From Verrucomicrobiota bacterium (GTDB lineage: Bacteria; Verrucomicrobiota; Verrucomicrobiia; Opitutales; Opitutaceae), in assembly GCA_016871755.1 (NCBI GenBank), contig VHCJ01000028.1:1-34880 (forward strand): a stretch of DNA of 34,880 bases, written 5' to 3'. This document shows, in pieces, positions 23,501 through 31,856 of the stretch. A program made the position numbers and the translations under genes. The first letter of the stretch is position 1. Every line of letters begins with the position of its first letter. The notes below the pieces were generated by a model that had not been told where the DNA came from, searched no databases, and saw only the letters and a list, made by a program, of their open reading frames with translations.

Positions 23501-23765
23501 CTCCCGCGGACGCCAGAATCGAGCCCTGATCACCGGCGTCGCCGAGCCCGGCACTCGGGAGTATATCAAGGCCCGCCTTTCGCTCGATGTGGAGGCGGAG
23601 TATCGGCTCACAAAGAACCTCGGCCTCTTCGTCGGCGCGCGGAATATCACCCGGGAACCGGAGATCCTCCAACGGTTCGGTCCCACCACACCGGACTACG
23701 CGCGCACCTTCCAGCGCGCCGACTTCGGCTCCACGATCGCCGTCGGCGTGAAGGGCACCTTCTAG
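20592..23765 (+). CDS. TonB-dependent receptor with carboxypeptidase-regulatory-like domain
   Basis: A 1057-residue outer-membrane importer. After a signal peptide (basic residues to 25, then LLMPLCLLFAMCSGLSGSAQ) comes a CarboxypepD_reg-like Ig domain (about 54-132, ATIQGRVLNVTTGDYLNNAR and NEFGEFRLAGVPAG). Next are a TonB-box-like ILQLPAFAVAA (144-154), a plug (IGEFLKFIPGLTLDYVGAEA, RTASVRGLPPAHTRVNIDGN, RVEVTKAPTPNMPADSIGGS) and a barrel ending IAVGVKGTF with a terminal Phe. The architecture resembles TonB receptors of the Asticcacaulis/Caulobacter-like glycan type. It is the first gene of the second carbohydrate locus, 204 bases after GH43. No Shine-Dalgarno sequence is visible, but AAAAA precedes the ATG. 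An alternative GTG at 20517 lies upstream of the signal peptide and is less likely. Confidence 0.94.
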   Translation: MQTNPALQSPQPQSRLASVFPRLARGLLMPLCLLFAMCSGLSGSAQTSPSTGPATIQGRVLNVTTGDYLNNARVFVEGTTLQAFTNEFGEFRLAGVPAGIVTVHAFFTGLPPQSAQLTVEAGQTATQDFELRHADSGAPAKDPILQLPAFAVAAVKETNASSIAVNEQRFAENLKNVVSADEFGGVTEGNIGEFLKFIPGLTLDYVGAEARTASVRGLPPAHTRVNIDGNQVASTGAGTFNRQFEFDQLSINNVSRVEVTKAPTPNMPADSIGGSINLVSKSAFERSRPQFSYKAYVNMLSQSIQDVDYISFEKTPGPERKPTLKLKPNFEFSYIRPVTKNFGFTLTGMKTSIFNRQYVSVPRWSPTSNAGTPGTVATFERPALTSYRFIDGPKVTDRHSIGATFDWRISPNDVLSVRGSWNEFDAVFRNQIYDSATNVPATFGPDFTQSGNSSATFASNAHSVSMRRALRRTYVISAQHRHNGPVWKFDASASYSNSRAYFRDMDEGWFATTQLSRPGLKVRYNGIRDSIPGLISATTTAGAPVDIRSLGSYNLTLVNTQPVDSINTNKNANASLSRYFNIGVPVQVKAGLDYRSITSFADRPSRQWTFLGPDRIANNTDNSAANYDLVDPYAGTVNAPYGLGGFQYVSPIKAFDLFVNRPEYFLHDAVFQVQQKALNSRVITEEISSAYLRFDLRLLDNRLWVVAGARYERTHDEGSGPINDLGRTFQRDAAGNLIRNSSGQPVKIVGDAVTLAKLQYVERGAKIEKEYGDLYPSVNLTFNLTPDIVARASYAETLSRPNFNFIIPGTTLPDPSTTSRVISINNVELNPWTARNYDLAISYYPKGGGELSVGVFRKDIKDFFRSTDIDVTPELLGFYGIDPTFATGGYVLRSQQNIKGTTRIDGFEFSYRQPLKFLPAWARGVNVRYNITKLNLSDDAQSDFDGFIPVSQNWGISLDREKFNVRLNWNSRGRQNRALITGVAEPGTREYIKARLSLDVEAEYRLTKNLGLFVGARNITREPEILQRFGPTTPDYARTFQRADFGSTIAVGVKGTF

Positions 23766-23801
23766 TCCGGATTTTTCCCAACGCGCCAACCCCGACCGAA
23801 T

Positions 23802-23879
23802 GTGTAGCCGCGCTTGAACGCAGTGAAAGCGTGGCCGAACGGGCGACCACGTTGTCGCTTCGCTCCAACGCGGCTACAC
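23802..23879. repeat. REP-like imperfect palindrome (33-bp arms)
   Basis: The left arm at 23802-23834 begins GTGTAGCCGCG and ends GCGTGG. The right arm at 23847-23879 is its imperfect reverse complement (CCACGTTGTCGC ... CGCGGCTACAC), with a 12-base loop. The outer 11 bases pair perfectly. The size, GC-rich arms and intergenic position after a TonB receptor stop (37 bases) fit a REP/BIME-type dispersed element, which may also cap the receptor mRNA. Only one copy is in the window. Confidence 0.7.
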
Positions 23880-24016
23880 CAGGGGAAAATCGTCACCCAA
23901 CGGTGCGATTCCGATCGATTTGAATACACGCACGAAGAATCTCCTCACCGGAAAATCCGTCCGCCCGATGGACGGAGTCCGGTGCTGATCATCGAAGACT
24001 CCCCTGCCGCAAAATC

Positions 24017-26878
24017 ATGACCCTGAATCCCATTCGAATGCTAAGGGCGCTGCTCGCGGCGTCGGTGCTCAGCTCGGCTTCCGCCCAACCGATTGCCAAC
24101 GACCGCTACACCCTTGAACCCACGGCCGACGGCGCCGTGCAGATCACGGCCAAGGCGGCCGGCACCTGGACGTTCCGCGGCGACTTCACCGTACTCGTCG
24201 CCAAGGCGGATCCGAAACCGGCAATGCGGCCGGCAAACATCCCCCGAACCCTGCACAACATCGCCACGTGGCAGACGGCCGCTCCGCGCGCCGGGACCGA
24301 TTTGAAGCAGACGAAACGATCCGACGCGCAAGTGGGCGACGGTTTCGACGACCGCATCCTCGATGGCAAGACCGACCTGCGGACGGCCGATCTCTTCGCG
24401 GCCGCACCGGTCACCCACGTGAAGGCAACGGGCGTTCAGCACCAGGGCGACGCCCTTGAGTTCACTCTCGCCCCGCAGGATGCGTTTGCCCTGACCGCCC
24501 GCCTCACCCTGCCGCCCGGCGACGCCGAGCCCGTGCTCACGTTCACGCTCACACCCCGAACTGACGCGTGGTTCTCCGTCGGATACACCGGCGCGCCCGC
24601 CTATCCGCTCGAGACGCTCGCCGAGGTGTGGCAGCCTTTCATCTGGCAGGGAAAACGTTTCCCGACCCAGTCGATCCTCACGTCAGCCTACCAGTGCTCG
24701 CTGCCCGCGACCTTCGTGCGCAAGGGCGACGTCACCCTCGGCGTGGTGGTCGACGCCGGGGAGTTCCCTTTCTCCCCGTTGCCGCTGTTCGAAAACAGCC
24801 GCTTCGGCGTGGCGCTGCGCAACCCGGTTGGCGAGGCTCAGCCGATGGTTTTCGCGCCGATGCTCGGCGGCACGGAGTCGAAACGCACGCGCGGCCAGCC
24901 CTTCACGTTCAAACTCCGCCTCTTCGCCGGCACCGGCGACACCACCCAGGCCTTTGAGGACGTCGCGCGCCGGCTCTACGGCTTTCGCGACTATCGCCGC
25001 AACGCCATCAGCTCGCTCAATGAGACGCTCGACAATATGATCGACTACGGGATGAGCCACTACAGCTGGTTCATCGACGAGCTGAAGGGCTGCTCCTACT
25101 CGACCGACGTCCCCGGCGCGGTGAAGAACGTCAGCTCGCTCAACCCGCTCAACCTCGCCCTCATCGCCGACGATGAGGAGATCTTCAATAAACGCGCGTA
25201 CCCAATCATGGAGTACATGCTCTCGCGCGAGAAATTCCTCTTCAGCCTCGACCCCAAGCAGAAGGGCCAGAGCCCCTCGCGTCTCCTCCTCGGGCCCAGC
25301 GCCCCTGTGAGCGAGCTCGCCACGCTCTACGGCATCACTCATGGCGCCTCACCCGTGCTGGGGCATCTGGCCAAACAGATGCTCGGACGCGACCGCATCC
25401 TCAATCTCGACGATGTCACCGAAGGCGGCAGCTGGCAGAACCAGCTGAGCGTGGCCCTCGTCACGGGCGACGCCAGTCTGCTGGCCGCCGCCCGTCGCGG
25501 TGCCGACGCCTATCTGGCGCAGCGCGTTGACCAGCCGCCCACCGGGTTCGACGACGGTGGCATGTTGTTCTTGATCGGATTCGCGCCCAAGTGGATCGAC
25601 CTCTTCCGACTCTACGAGGCGACCGGCGAATCCCGCTACCTTGCTGCCGCCCGCCAGGGCGCCCGCCAGTACACTCAGTACACCTGGATGGCGCCGCGCA
25701 TTCCCGACGAGGAAGTGACGGTCAATCCCGGTGGGCAGGCGCCGGTCTATTGGTATCTCAAGCGCTTCCCGCCGATGCGCGCCCCGGAGGAGCGCGTGCC
25801 GGCCTGGCGCGTCTCCGAGATGGGCCTCACCCCGGAATCCTCCGGCACGATGTCGGGCCACCGCGCCATCTTCATGGCGAACTACGCCCCATGGATGTTG
25901 CGCATCGCGGCGCTCACCGGCGACCAAATGCTGCACGACGTCGCACGTTCCGCCATCGTCGGTCGCTATCGGAATTTCCCCGGCTACCACATGAACACCG
26001 CGCGCACCACGATCTACGAGCGCGCCGACTACCCGCTGCGCGACCACAAGGAGCTCAGCGTGAATTCATTCCACTACAATCACATCTGGCCCCACATGAG
26101 CATTCTCGTCGATTTTCTCGTCACGGATGCCTTTGCGCGTTCCGGCGGAAAGATCGACTTCCCCGCGCACTTCATCGAGGGCTACGCGTACCTGCAGAGC
26201 AAATTCTACGGTGACCGACCCGGGAAGTTCTACGACCGCGATGACGCCGTGCTTTGGCTGCCGCGCCGGCTCATCCAGAGCGGCTCGGTGGAAATCAACA
26301 CGCTCGTGGCCCGCGGCCGCAGCGGACTCTACCTCGCGTTCACCAATCAGTCGCCGCAGCCCGTCACCACCGAAATCACCCTCAGCGCCAAGGTGCTCCC
26401 GCAGCTCTCTGCGCGGACATATCGCACCCGCGTGTTGGCCGGTGGCGCGGATGCGTCTGAGCTGCGCGACGGTCGCCTGACTGTCACCGTTCCGCCAATG
26501 GGTCTGACCGCGATCGAAGTTGAGGGCCTTACCGTCACCCCGAAATTTCAGGACCGCCTCGTCGGCGCCCGTGCCACGGATGCGTGGCGCCGGGACTACC
26601 TCGAGCTGCCGTTCGGCGGCACCCGCGCGATGATCCTCAACTTCGGCCCCGCCGCTACCACGGCGTACGTCTACCTGCAGGCCGACGAGAGCAAGTTCAA
26701 GGCAGTCACCCTCAACTACACCCTCGCCGGCCGCCGGGTGTCGCTAACCGACGCGACGTTTCCGTTCGAGTTCACCGTGCCAGTTCCCGCCGGCGCGGAC
26801 ACCTTCGAATTCGAGGTGGGGGGCGTGACGCCTTCCGGGGACAAACAAGCTTCCGGCCCCGCCGTTTTGCAGCGATGA
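24017..26878 (+). CDS. Large secreted protein of unknown family, probably acting on carbohydrate
   Basis: A 953-residue protein with a signal peptide (MTLNPIRMLRALLAASVLSS, cleavage near ASA-Q). Residues about 25-310 look beta-rich. The middle part, about 330-780, is alpha-helical with repeated aromatic and helix-capping motifs (YGMSHYSWFIDELKGCSYST, VSELATLYGITHGASPVLGH, GTMSGHRAIFMANYAPWMLR, HYNHIWPHMSILVDF), which resembles an (alpha/alpha)6 toroid. The end is beta-rich again. This order is seen in several polysaccharide lyases and hydrolases, but I cannot assign a family or catalytic residues. It lies between a TonB receptor and an MFS hexuronate-type transporter, so periplasmic processing of an imported uronic-acid glycan is a reasonable inference. 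A 251-base gap with the REP-like hairpin precedes it. Confidence 0.6.
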   Translation: MTLNPIRMLRALLAASVLSSASAQPIANDRYTLEPTADGAVQITAKAAGTWTFRGDFTVLVAKADPKPAMRPANIPRTLHNIATWQTAAPRAGTDLKQTKRSDAQVGDGFDDRILDGKTDLRTADLFAAAPVTHVKATGVQHQGDALEFTLAPQDAFALTARLTLPPGDAEPVLTFTLTPRTDAWFSVGYTGAPAYPLETLAEVWQPFIWQGKRFPTQSILTSAYQCSLPATFVRKGDVTLGVVVDAGEFPFSPLPLFENSRFGVALRNPVGEAQPMVFAPMLGGTESKRTRGQPFTFKLRLFAGTGDTTQAFEDVARRLYGFRDYRRNAISSLNETLDNMIDYGMSHYSWFIDELKGCSYSTDVPGAVKNVSSLNPLNLALIADDEEIFNKRAYPIMEYMLSREKFLFSLDPKQKGQSPSRLLLGPSAPVSELATLYGITHGASPVLGHLAKQMLGRDRILNLDDVTEGGSWQNQLSVALVTGDASLLAAARRGADAYLAQRVDQPPTGFDDGGMLFLIGFAPKWIDLFRLYEATGESRYLAAARQGARQYTQYTWMAPRIPDEEVTVNPGGQAPVYWYLKRFPPMRAPEERVPAWRVSEMGLTPESSGTMSGHRAIFMANYAPWMLRIAALTGDQMLHDVARSAIVGRYRNFPGYHMNTARTTIYERADYPLRDHKELSVNSFHYNHIWPHMSILVDFLVTDAFARSGGKIDFPAHFIEGYAYLQSKFYGDRPGKFYDRDDAVLWLPRRLIQSGSVEINTLVARGRSGLYLAFTNQSPQPVTTEITLSAKVLPQLSARTYRTRVLAGGADASELRDGRLTVTVPPMGLTAIEVEGLTVTPKFQDRLVGARATDAWRRDYLELPFGGTRAMILNFGPAATTAYVYLQADESKFKAVTLNYTLAGRRVSLTDATFPFEFTVPVPAGADTFEFEVGGVTPSGDKQASGPAVLQR

Positions 26879-26991
26879 CGCGGCACTGGTCCAACTCGGT
26901 GAACGATTTCATCAACCCGCGGCTTGTGGCGGCGGCGGCGCACGGCGACGTTCAGCGCGGCCTCCCACCTCCCAGCTTCATCTCCACCTAA
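26875..26991 (+). CDS. Possible small coupled open frame (38 residues)
   Basis: An ATG overlapping the previous stop (ATGA at 26875-26878) opens a short frame starting MTRHWSNSVNDFINPRLVAA and ending PPSFIST at 26991, seven bases before the MFS gene. The ATGA overlap is the only support. The product is not recognised and it may be chance. Confidence 0.15.
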   Translation: MTRHWSNSVNDFINPRLVAAAAHGDVQRGLPPPSFIST

Positions 26992-26997
26992 GACTGC

Positions 26998-28389
26998 ATG
27001 CCCCGCCTCCCTCATCTTCGCTGGTGGATCGCGACGCTCCTCGTGGGCGCCGCCGTGCTCAACTATGTGGATCGCCAGACCTTGTCTGCGCTCGCTCCGA
27101 CCATCCAGACTGACCTCAAGATGGACGACCGCGCGTACGCCAATGTCGTCAATCTCTTCCTCGTCGCGTACACGATCGCCTACCTGTTCTCCGGCCGGAT
27201 CGCCGATCTCATGGGCACGCGCGTAAGCATGGTGCTTTTTGTCGTCTGGTGGTCGGCGGCCAATATGGTCACCGCGGCCGCGCAGGGGGTGCAGTCATTG
27301 GGCGTCTATCGTTTTCTGCTCGGTTTGGGCGAAGCCGGCGTCTGGCCCGCGGCATCGAAAGCAGTCTCGGAGTGGTTTCCGGCGCGGGAACGCGCCCTGG
27401 CCATCGGCCTCTACACGATGGGAGCGACGCTTGGCGCTACGCTCGCACCCTATATCGTGATTCCGCTGGCCACCCACGCCTGGGGCCAGACCCTGCCTGG
27501 CGTCGCCGAGTTTCTCGGCCAGGGCGCGGGTTGGCGCATCGCCTTCATCCTCACCGGCGCCGCCGGCCTCGTTTGGCTCATACCGTGGCTCTGGATGTAT
27601 CGCTCGCCCAAGGACAGCAAACTCATCACCAGTGGCGAACGCGAGATGCTGGAAAAATCCGCGGCGGCCGAGAGCCCGGCCGGTTCCAGCGAAAAGCCGT
27701 GGACGTGGAGGCAAGTTTTCACCTTTCGCGGCACCTGGCTGCTCCTGGTGGGGCGTCTCATCACCGACCCTGTGTGGTACTTCTATCAGTTCTGGTTCCC
27801 CAAGTACCTCAGCGCCGATCGGCATCTCTCGCAGGATCAATTGAAGATCACCTGGATCGTCTACGCCGCCGCCGGCGTCGGCAGCCTGCTCGGCGGATGG
27901 CTCTCTGGGCAATTGATCAAGCGCGGCACCGCGCCCGCTGCCAGCCGCCTGTGGGTGATGCTCGGCTGCGCCGCCATCATGCCGCTGTCGCCGTTTATCG
28001 CGCAGGCCGCCGGCCTCAATCTGGCCATCGCTCTCGCGGTCTGCACCGTCATCGCCGCGCTGGCGTGGTTGATCAACCTCAGTTCCATCGTCGTCGATAT
28101 CGTGCCCAAGCACTCCCTCGGCACGGTCTTCAGCGTCGTCGCCACCGGCAGCACGATCGGCGGTATCATCATGAACCTGATTGTCGCCACCATGGTCTCC
28201 GGTCCCTCGACCAAGGCAGCCGGCTTCCTGGATCAGGCCATTAAATCCGTCGCCAGCGGCCTGCTCGAACTGGTGCAGGGCCAGGGCTACGCCCAGTGGT
28301 TCTGGATCATGGCCGCGCTCCACCCGATCGCGTGGCTGATGCTCTACTTCTGCGGGGTGCACCGTAAAACCACCGTGGCGCCCGCCTGA
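26998..28389 (+). CDS. MFS transporter, ExuT-like hexuronate permease family
   Basis: An inner-membrane major-facilitator protein of the anion:cation symporter family, which includes the hexuronate transporter ExuT. The 463 residues contain about 12 hydrophobic segments. The family-typical N-terminal NYVDRQTLSALAPTIQTDL (22-40) is followed by the RIADLMGTR loop, LLGLGEAGVWPAASKAVSEW, GWRIAFILTGAAGLVWLIPW, DPVWYFYQFWFPKYL and GSLLGGWLSGQLIKRG. The likely cargo is glucuronate, galacturonate or a related acid sugar, symported with protons. Together with the SSS transporter of the other operon, the window has two candidate uronate importers. It is located between the unknown secreted protein and the DUF5107-TPR gene. 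Confidence 0.9.
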   Translation: MPRLPHLRWWIATLLVGAAVLNYVDRQTLSALAPTIQTDLKMDDRAYANVVNLFLVAYTIAYLFSGRIADLMGTRVSMVLFVVWWSAANMVTAAAQGVQSLGVYRFLLGLGEAGVWPAASKAVSEWFPARERALAIGLYTMGATLGATLAPYIVIPLATHAWGQTLPGVAEFLGQGAGWRIAFILTGAAGLVWLIPWLWMYRSPKDSKLITSGEREMLEKSAAAESPAGSSEKPWTWRQVFTFRGTWLLLVGRLITDPVWYFYQFWFPKYLSADRHLSQDQLKITWIVYAAAGVGSLLGGWLSGQLIKRGTAPAASRLWVMLGCAAIMPLSPFIAQAAGLNLAIALAVCTVIAALAWLINLSSIVVDIVPKHSLGTVFSVVATGSTIGGIIMNLIVATMVSGPSTKAAGFLDQAIKSVASGLLELVQGQGYAQWFWIMAALHPIAWLMLYFCGVHRKTTVAPA

Positions 28390-28457
28390 CCACGGTTCTG
28401 CAGCACCCTCCCCGGATCAAGCCTGCGCACGAAAGAAGCGTCCACCCTTCGACCCTC

Positions 28458-31400
28458 ATGGCCGCCGCAGTCACCCTCACCCGCGAGTCCGTCACGCTGC
28501 CGACCTACCTGCCGGCCGCGCCCGACCGCAATCCGATGTTCCTTGAGTCCCGCGTCTACCAGGGATCCAGCGGACGGGTCTATCCGCTCCGATTCTACGA
28601 TCGCATCGCCGAACAGCCCGTTCCGTACGATTGGGACGCCGTTTACCTCGAGAACGAGTTCCTGCGCGTGATGATTCTTCCCCAACTGGGCGGCCGCATC
28701 CACCGGATGCTCGACAAGACCAACCACTACGACGCGATCTACTTTCAGCCCGTCATCAAGCCGGCTTTGGTCGGACTCGCCGGTCCCTGGGCCAGCGGGG
28801 GCATCGAGTTCAACTGGCCGCAGCATCACCGTCCGTCGACCTTCATGCCCGCCGACGTCTGCGTCGATTCGCATCCCGATGGCGCCATTACGGTCTGGCT
28901 AGGGGAACACGACCCGATGGCGCGCATGAAGGGCATGCACGGAGTCTGCCTCCACCCCGGCCGCGCCGTGGTTGAGCTGAAGGTGCGCATCTACAACCGC
29001 ACCGATGATGTGCAGACATTCCTCTGGTGGGCCAATGCCGCCACCCGCGTCCACGAACATTACCAGAGTTTCTTCCCACCCGACGCCACCTTGGTCGCCG
29101 ACCACGCCAAGCGCGCCATGAGCACGTATCCGCTCTGCTCGGGCCGATACTACGGAGTCGAGTACGCCGCTCGCGCCCGAAACGGGGTTCCGGTCGCCGA
29201 ACGCCCCCGCCAATACCAGCCGTCCGGCGGCTACCCGGCAAACGATCTGAGCTGGTATGCCAACATCCCTGTGCCCACGTCCTACATGGCCATGGACTCC
29301 CGCGAGGATTTCTGCGGCGGCTACGACCACCGCGCCCAAGCCGGTCTCGTCCACCTCGCCAACCACCACATTGCCCCCGGCAAAAAGCAATGGACATGGG
29401 GCAACCATGAGTTCGGCTATGCTTGGGACCGCAACCTCACCGACGCCGACGAACACGGCGAACACCGACCCTACATCGAGCTCATGGCGGGGGTCTTCAC
29501 CGACAACCAGCCCGACTTTTCCTTTCTCCAGCCCGGCGAAACCAGAACGTGGAGCCACCATTGGTATCCGATCCAGCAGATTGGCCCCGCCCAGCACGCC
29601 AACCTCCACGCCGCGGTCAGCCTGGCCGTCACCGACCACTCCGCCCGCCTAGGCGTCGCGTTCACTGCCACCCAACCCGCCGCCACCGTCACGCTCCGCC
29701 GGGGGCAACGGATCCTCGCGCACGTCTGCCGCGATCTCTCCCCGGCCGCGCCCCTGGTCGAAACCGTGGCGCTTCCGCGCGGTGCAACCTTGCATCAACT
29801 CTGCCTCGAAGCCAGAGCTGCCGACGGCACGGTCCTCATCCGCCACCAGCCACGTCCCGGAGCGAGTCGCAAGGCCGCGGACCTCGCCACCGCCAGCGAA
29901 CCACCGCTGCCCGAAGCGGTCGGCGGCGCCGACGAACTGTTCCTCATCGGCCTGCACCTCGAGCAATACCGCCACGCCACGCGCCCCCCGGAGGCCTATT
30001 GGCAGGAGGCTCTCCGCCGCGACGACGGCGACTCCCGTTGCCATCTCGCGCTCGGTCGCTGGCACCTTCGCCGAGGGGAGTTTGGCCCCGCCGAATCACA
30101 CCTGCGCGCGAGCCTCGCCCGGCTCACCCGTCGCAATCCCAACCCTGCCGACGGCGAGGCCTTTTATCAACTCGGCCGCTGCCTTGTGCTTCAGGCTGGC
30201 GGCGCAACGACCGCCGAAACTCGGCAGGCGAAGCTCTCGGATGCCTATGCGGCGTTCTACAAGGCCACCTGGAACCACGCGTGGCAGGCGGCCGGTTTCC
30301 ACGCCCTCGCTGAGCTCGACTGTCGCCGTCTCGACTGGACGGCCGCGCTCGACCACCTCGAACGCGCCCTGCGGGTCAATACGGACAACCTTCGCGCCCG
30401 CAACCTCCGCGCCCTTGCCCTCCGTCGCCTGGGGCGTGAGGCCGAAGCCGCCGAGACGATTCGCGGCACGCTCGCCCTCGACCCGCTCGATCATTGGGGC
30501 CGGCTCCTCGCCAACCAACCCTTCAGCGGCGACACCCAGGTCCGGCTCGACCTTGCCCTCGACTTCGCCCGCGCCGGCTTCTTCGACGAGGCGGAAAGGC
30601 TGCTCGCAGCCGCCACTCCCGAACCGCTTTCCGGTACCGCTCCACTTGTCGCGTACTACCGCGCCTGGCTTTCCCAACTGGGGGGTGAAAAGCCCGACGC
30701 CATTCGCGCCCACCTTCGCGCCGGCGCGCGCACTCCCGGCGACTACTGCTTCCCGGCCCGCCTCGAGGAACAGGCCATCCTCCGCCACGCTCTGGCCGTC
30801 AATCCCCGCGATTCCCGCGCTCACGCCGCCCTCGGTCACTGGCTCTACGACCGTCGCCGCCACCGCGAGGCCATCACTCACTGGAAAAGCGCCGTTCGAC
30901 TCGCACCCCGCGACGCCGTCGTCTGGCGCTGCCTCGGCCTCGGCTACATCAACATCCTCGGGAAACCCGCCGCCGCCCGACGCGCGTATGCGGCCGCCCG
31001 CCGCGCTGCGCCCCGCGACGCTCGCCTCCTCTACGAGGCGGATCAGCTCGCCAAGCGTCTCGGCATCTCCTCGGCGCTCCGCCGGCGCGAACTCCTGCGC
31101 CACCCTGCGCTCGTCGCCGCCCGCGACGACCTTTCCCTCGAACTCTGCGCCCTTCACAATCAGCTCGGTCAACCTGCCCTGGCCCTGCCGATCATTTCCA
31201 CGCGTCGCTTTCAACCATGGGAGGGTGGCGAAGGCCAGGCCCTCGGGCAACATACGCGCACTCGCCTCCTACTGGGCCGCGCAGCCCTCGCCGACGGCGA
31301 TGCCGCCACGGCCCGGGCCGAATTTTCCCTCGCCCTCACCGCGCCGGAACACCTCGGCGAGGCCCGCCACCTCCTCGCCAACCAGAGCGAGATCCACTTC

Positions 31401-31838
31401 TGGCTGGGCGAAGCCTGTGCCGCCTCCGGCGACCACCCCGCGGCCCGGACCCACTGGCACTCCGCCGCCAGTTTTCGGGGCGATTTTCAGGCAATGAGCG
31501 TGCGCGATTTCTCCGAGTTGACCTACTACACCGCGCTCGCCCAACGCCGACTTGGTCAAACCGCCCGGGCCGAACGACTGCTTCACTCGCTGCTGGCTCA
31601 CGCTCGCCGCCTGGCGGCGGCGCCCGCGACCATCGACTACTTCGCCACGTCGCTGCCGACCATGCTCCTCTTCTCCGACGACCTACCGCGGCGCCAGCGT
31701 ACTACCGCGCTCTTTCTCGAAGCCCAGGCTCGTTTCGGCCTTGGCGAGCGCCCCGTCGCCCGACGTCTCCTCCGTCAAGTCCTCACCCGCGATCCCGGCC
31801 ACGCTCCCGCCGCCGATTTCCCCTCCGCCGAGCATTAA
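28458..31838 (+). CDS. DUF5107 domain protein with C-terminal TPR repeats
   Basis: A 1126-residue protein without a signal peptide, so probably cytoplasmic. The N-terminal DUF5107 region (about 25-370) shows NEFLRVMILPQLGGRIHRML (67-86), PWASGGIEFNWPQHH (110-124), TFLWWANAATRVHEHYQSFF and YDHRAQAGLVHLANHHIAPG. The GGRI element and the aromatic-rich beta pattern resemble galactose-mutarotase-like sandwich folds. From about residue 480 to 1115 there are many helical TPR-type units (for example CHLALGRWHLRRGEFGPAES, HLERALRVNTDNLRARNLRA). The biochemical function of DUF5107 is not known to me. Relatives occur in glycan-use loci. It is followed by the FAD oxidoreductase after 18 bases and is probably co-transcribed with the MFS gene. 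Confidence 0.85.
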   Translation: MAAAVTLTRESVTLPTYLPAAPDRNPMFLESRVYQGSSGRVYPLRFYDRIAEQPVPYDWDAVYLENEFLRVMILPQLGGRIHRMLDKTNHYDAIYFQPVIKPALVGLAGPWASGGIEFNWPQHHRPSTFMPADVCVDSHPDGAITVWLGEHDPMARMKGMHGVCLHPGRAVVELKVRIYNRTDDVQTFLWWANAATRVHEHYQSFFPPDATLVADHAKRAMSTYPLCSGRYYGVEYAARARNGVPVAERPRQYQPSGGYPANDLSWYANIPVPTSYMAMDSREDFCGGYDHRAQAGLVHLANHHIAPGKKQWTWGNHEFGYAWDRNLTDADEHGEHRPYIELMAGVFTDNQPDFSFLQPGETRTWSHHWYPIQQIGPAQHANLHAAVSLAVTDHSARLGVAFTATQPAATVTLRRGQRILAHVCRDLSPAAPLVETVALPRGATLHQLCLEARAADGTVLIRHQPRPGASRKAADLATASEPPLPEAVGGADELFLIGLHLEQYRHATRPPEAYWQEALRRDDGDSRCHLALGRWHLRRGEFGPAESHLRASLARLTRRNPNPADGEAFYQLGRCLVLQAGGATTAETRQAKLSDAYAAFYKATWNHAWQAAGFHALAELDCRRLDWTAALDHLERALRVNTDNLRARNLRALALRRLGREAEAAETIRGTLALDPLDHWGRLLANQPFSGDTQVRLDLALDFARAGFFDEAERLLAAATPEPLSGTAPLVAYYRAWLSQLGGEKPDAIRAHLRAGARTPGDYCFPARLEEQAILRHALAVNPRDSRAHAALGHWLYDRRRHREAITHWKSAVRLAPRDAVVWRCLGLGYINILGKPAAARRAYAAARRAAPRDARLLYEADQLAKRLGISSALRRRELLRHPALVAARDDLSLELCALHNQLGQPALALPIISTRRFQPWEGGEGQALGQHTRTRLLLGRAALADGDAATARAEFSLALTAPEHLGEARHLLANQSEIHFWLGEACAASGDHPAARTHWHSAASFRGDFQAMSVRDFSELTYYTALAQRRLGQTARAERLLHSLLAHARRLAAAPATIDYFATSLPTMLLFSDDLPRRQRTTALFLEAQARFGLGERPVARRLLRQVLTRDPGHAPAADFPSAEH

Positions 31839-31856
31839 TCTTTCCTTTATTCCGCC

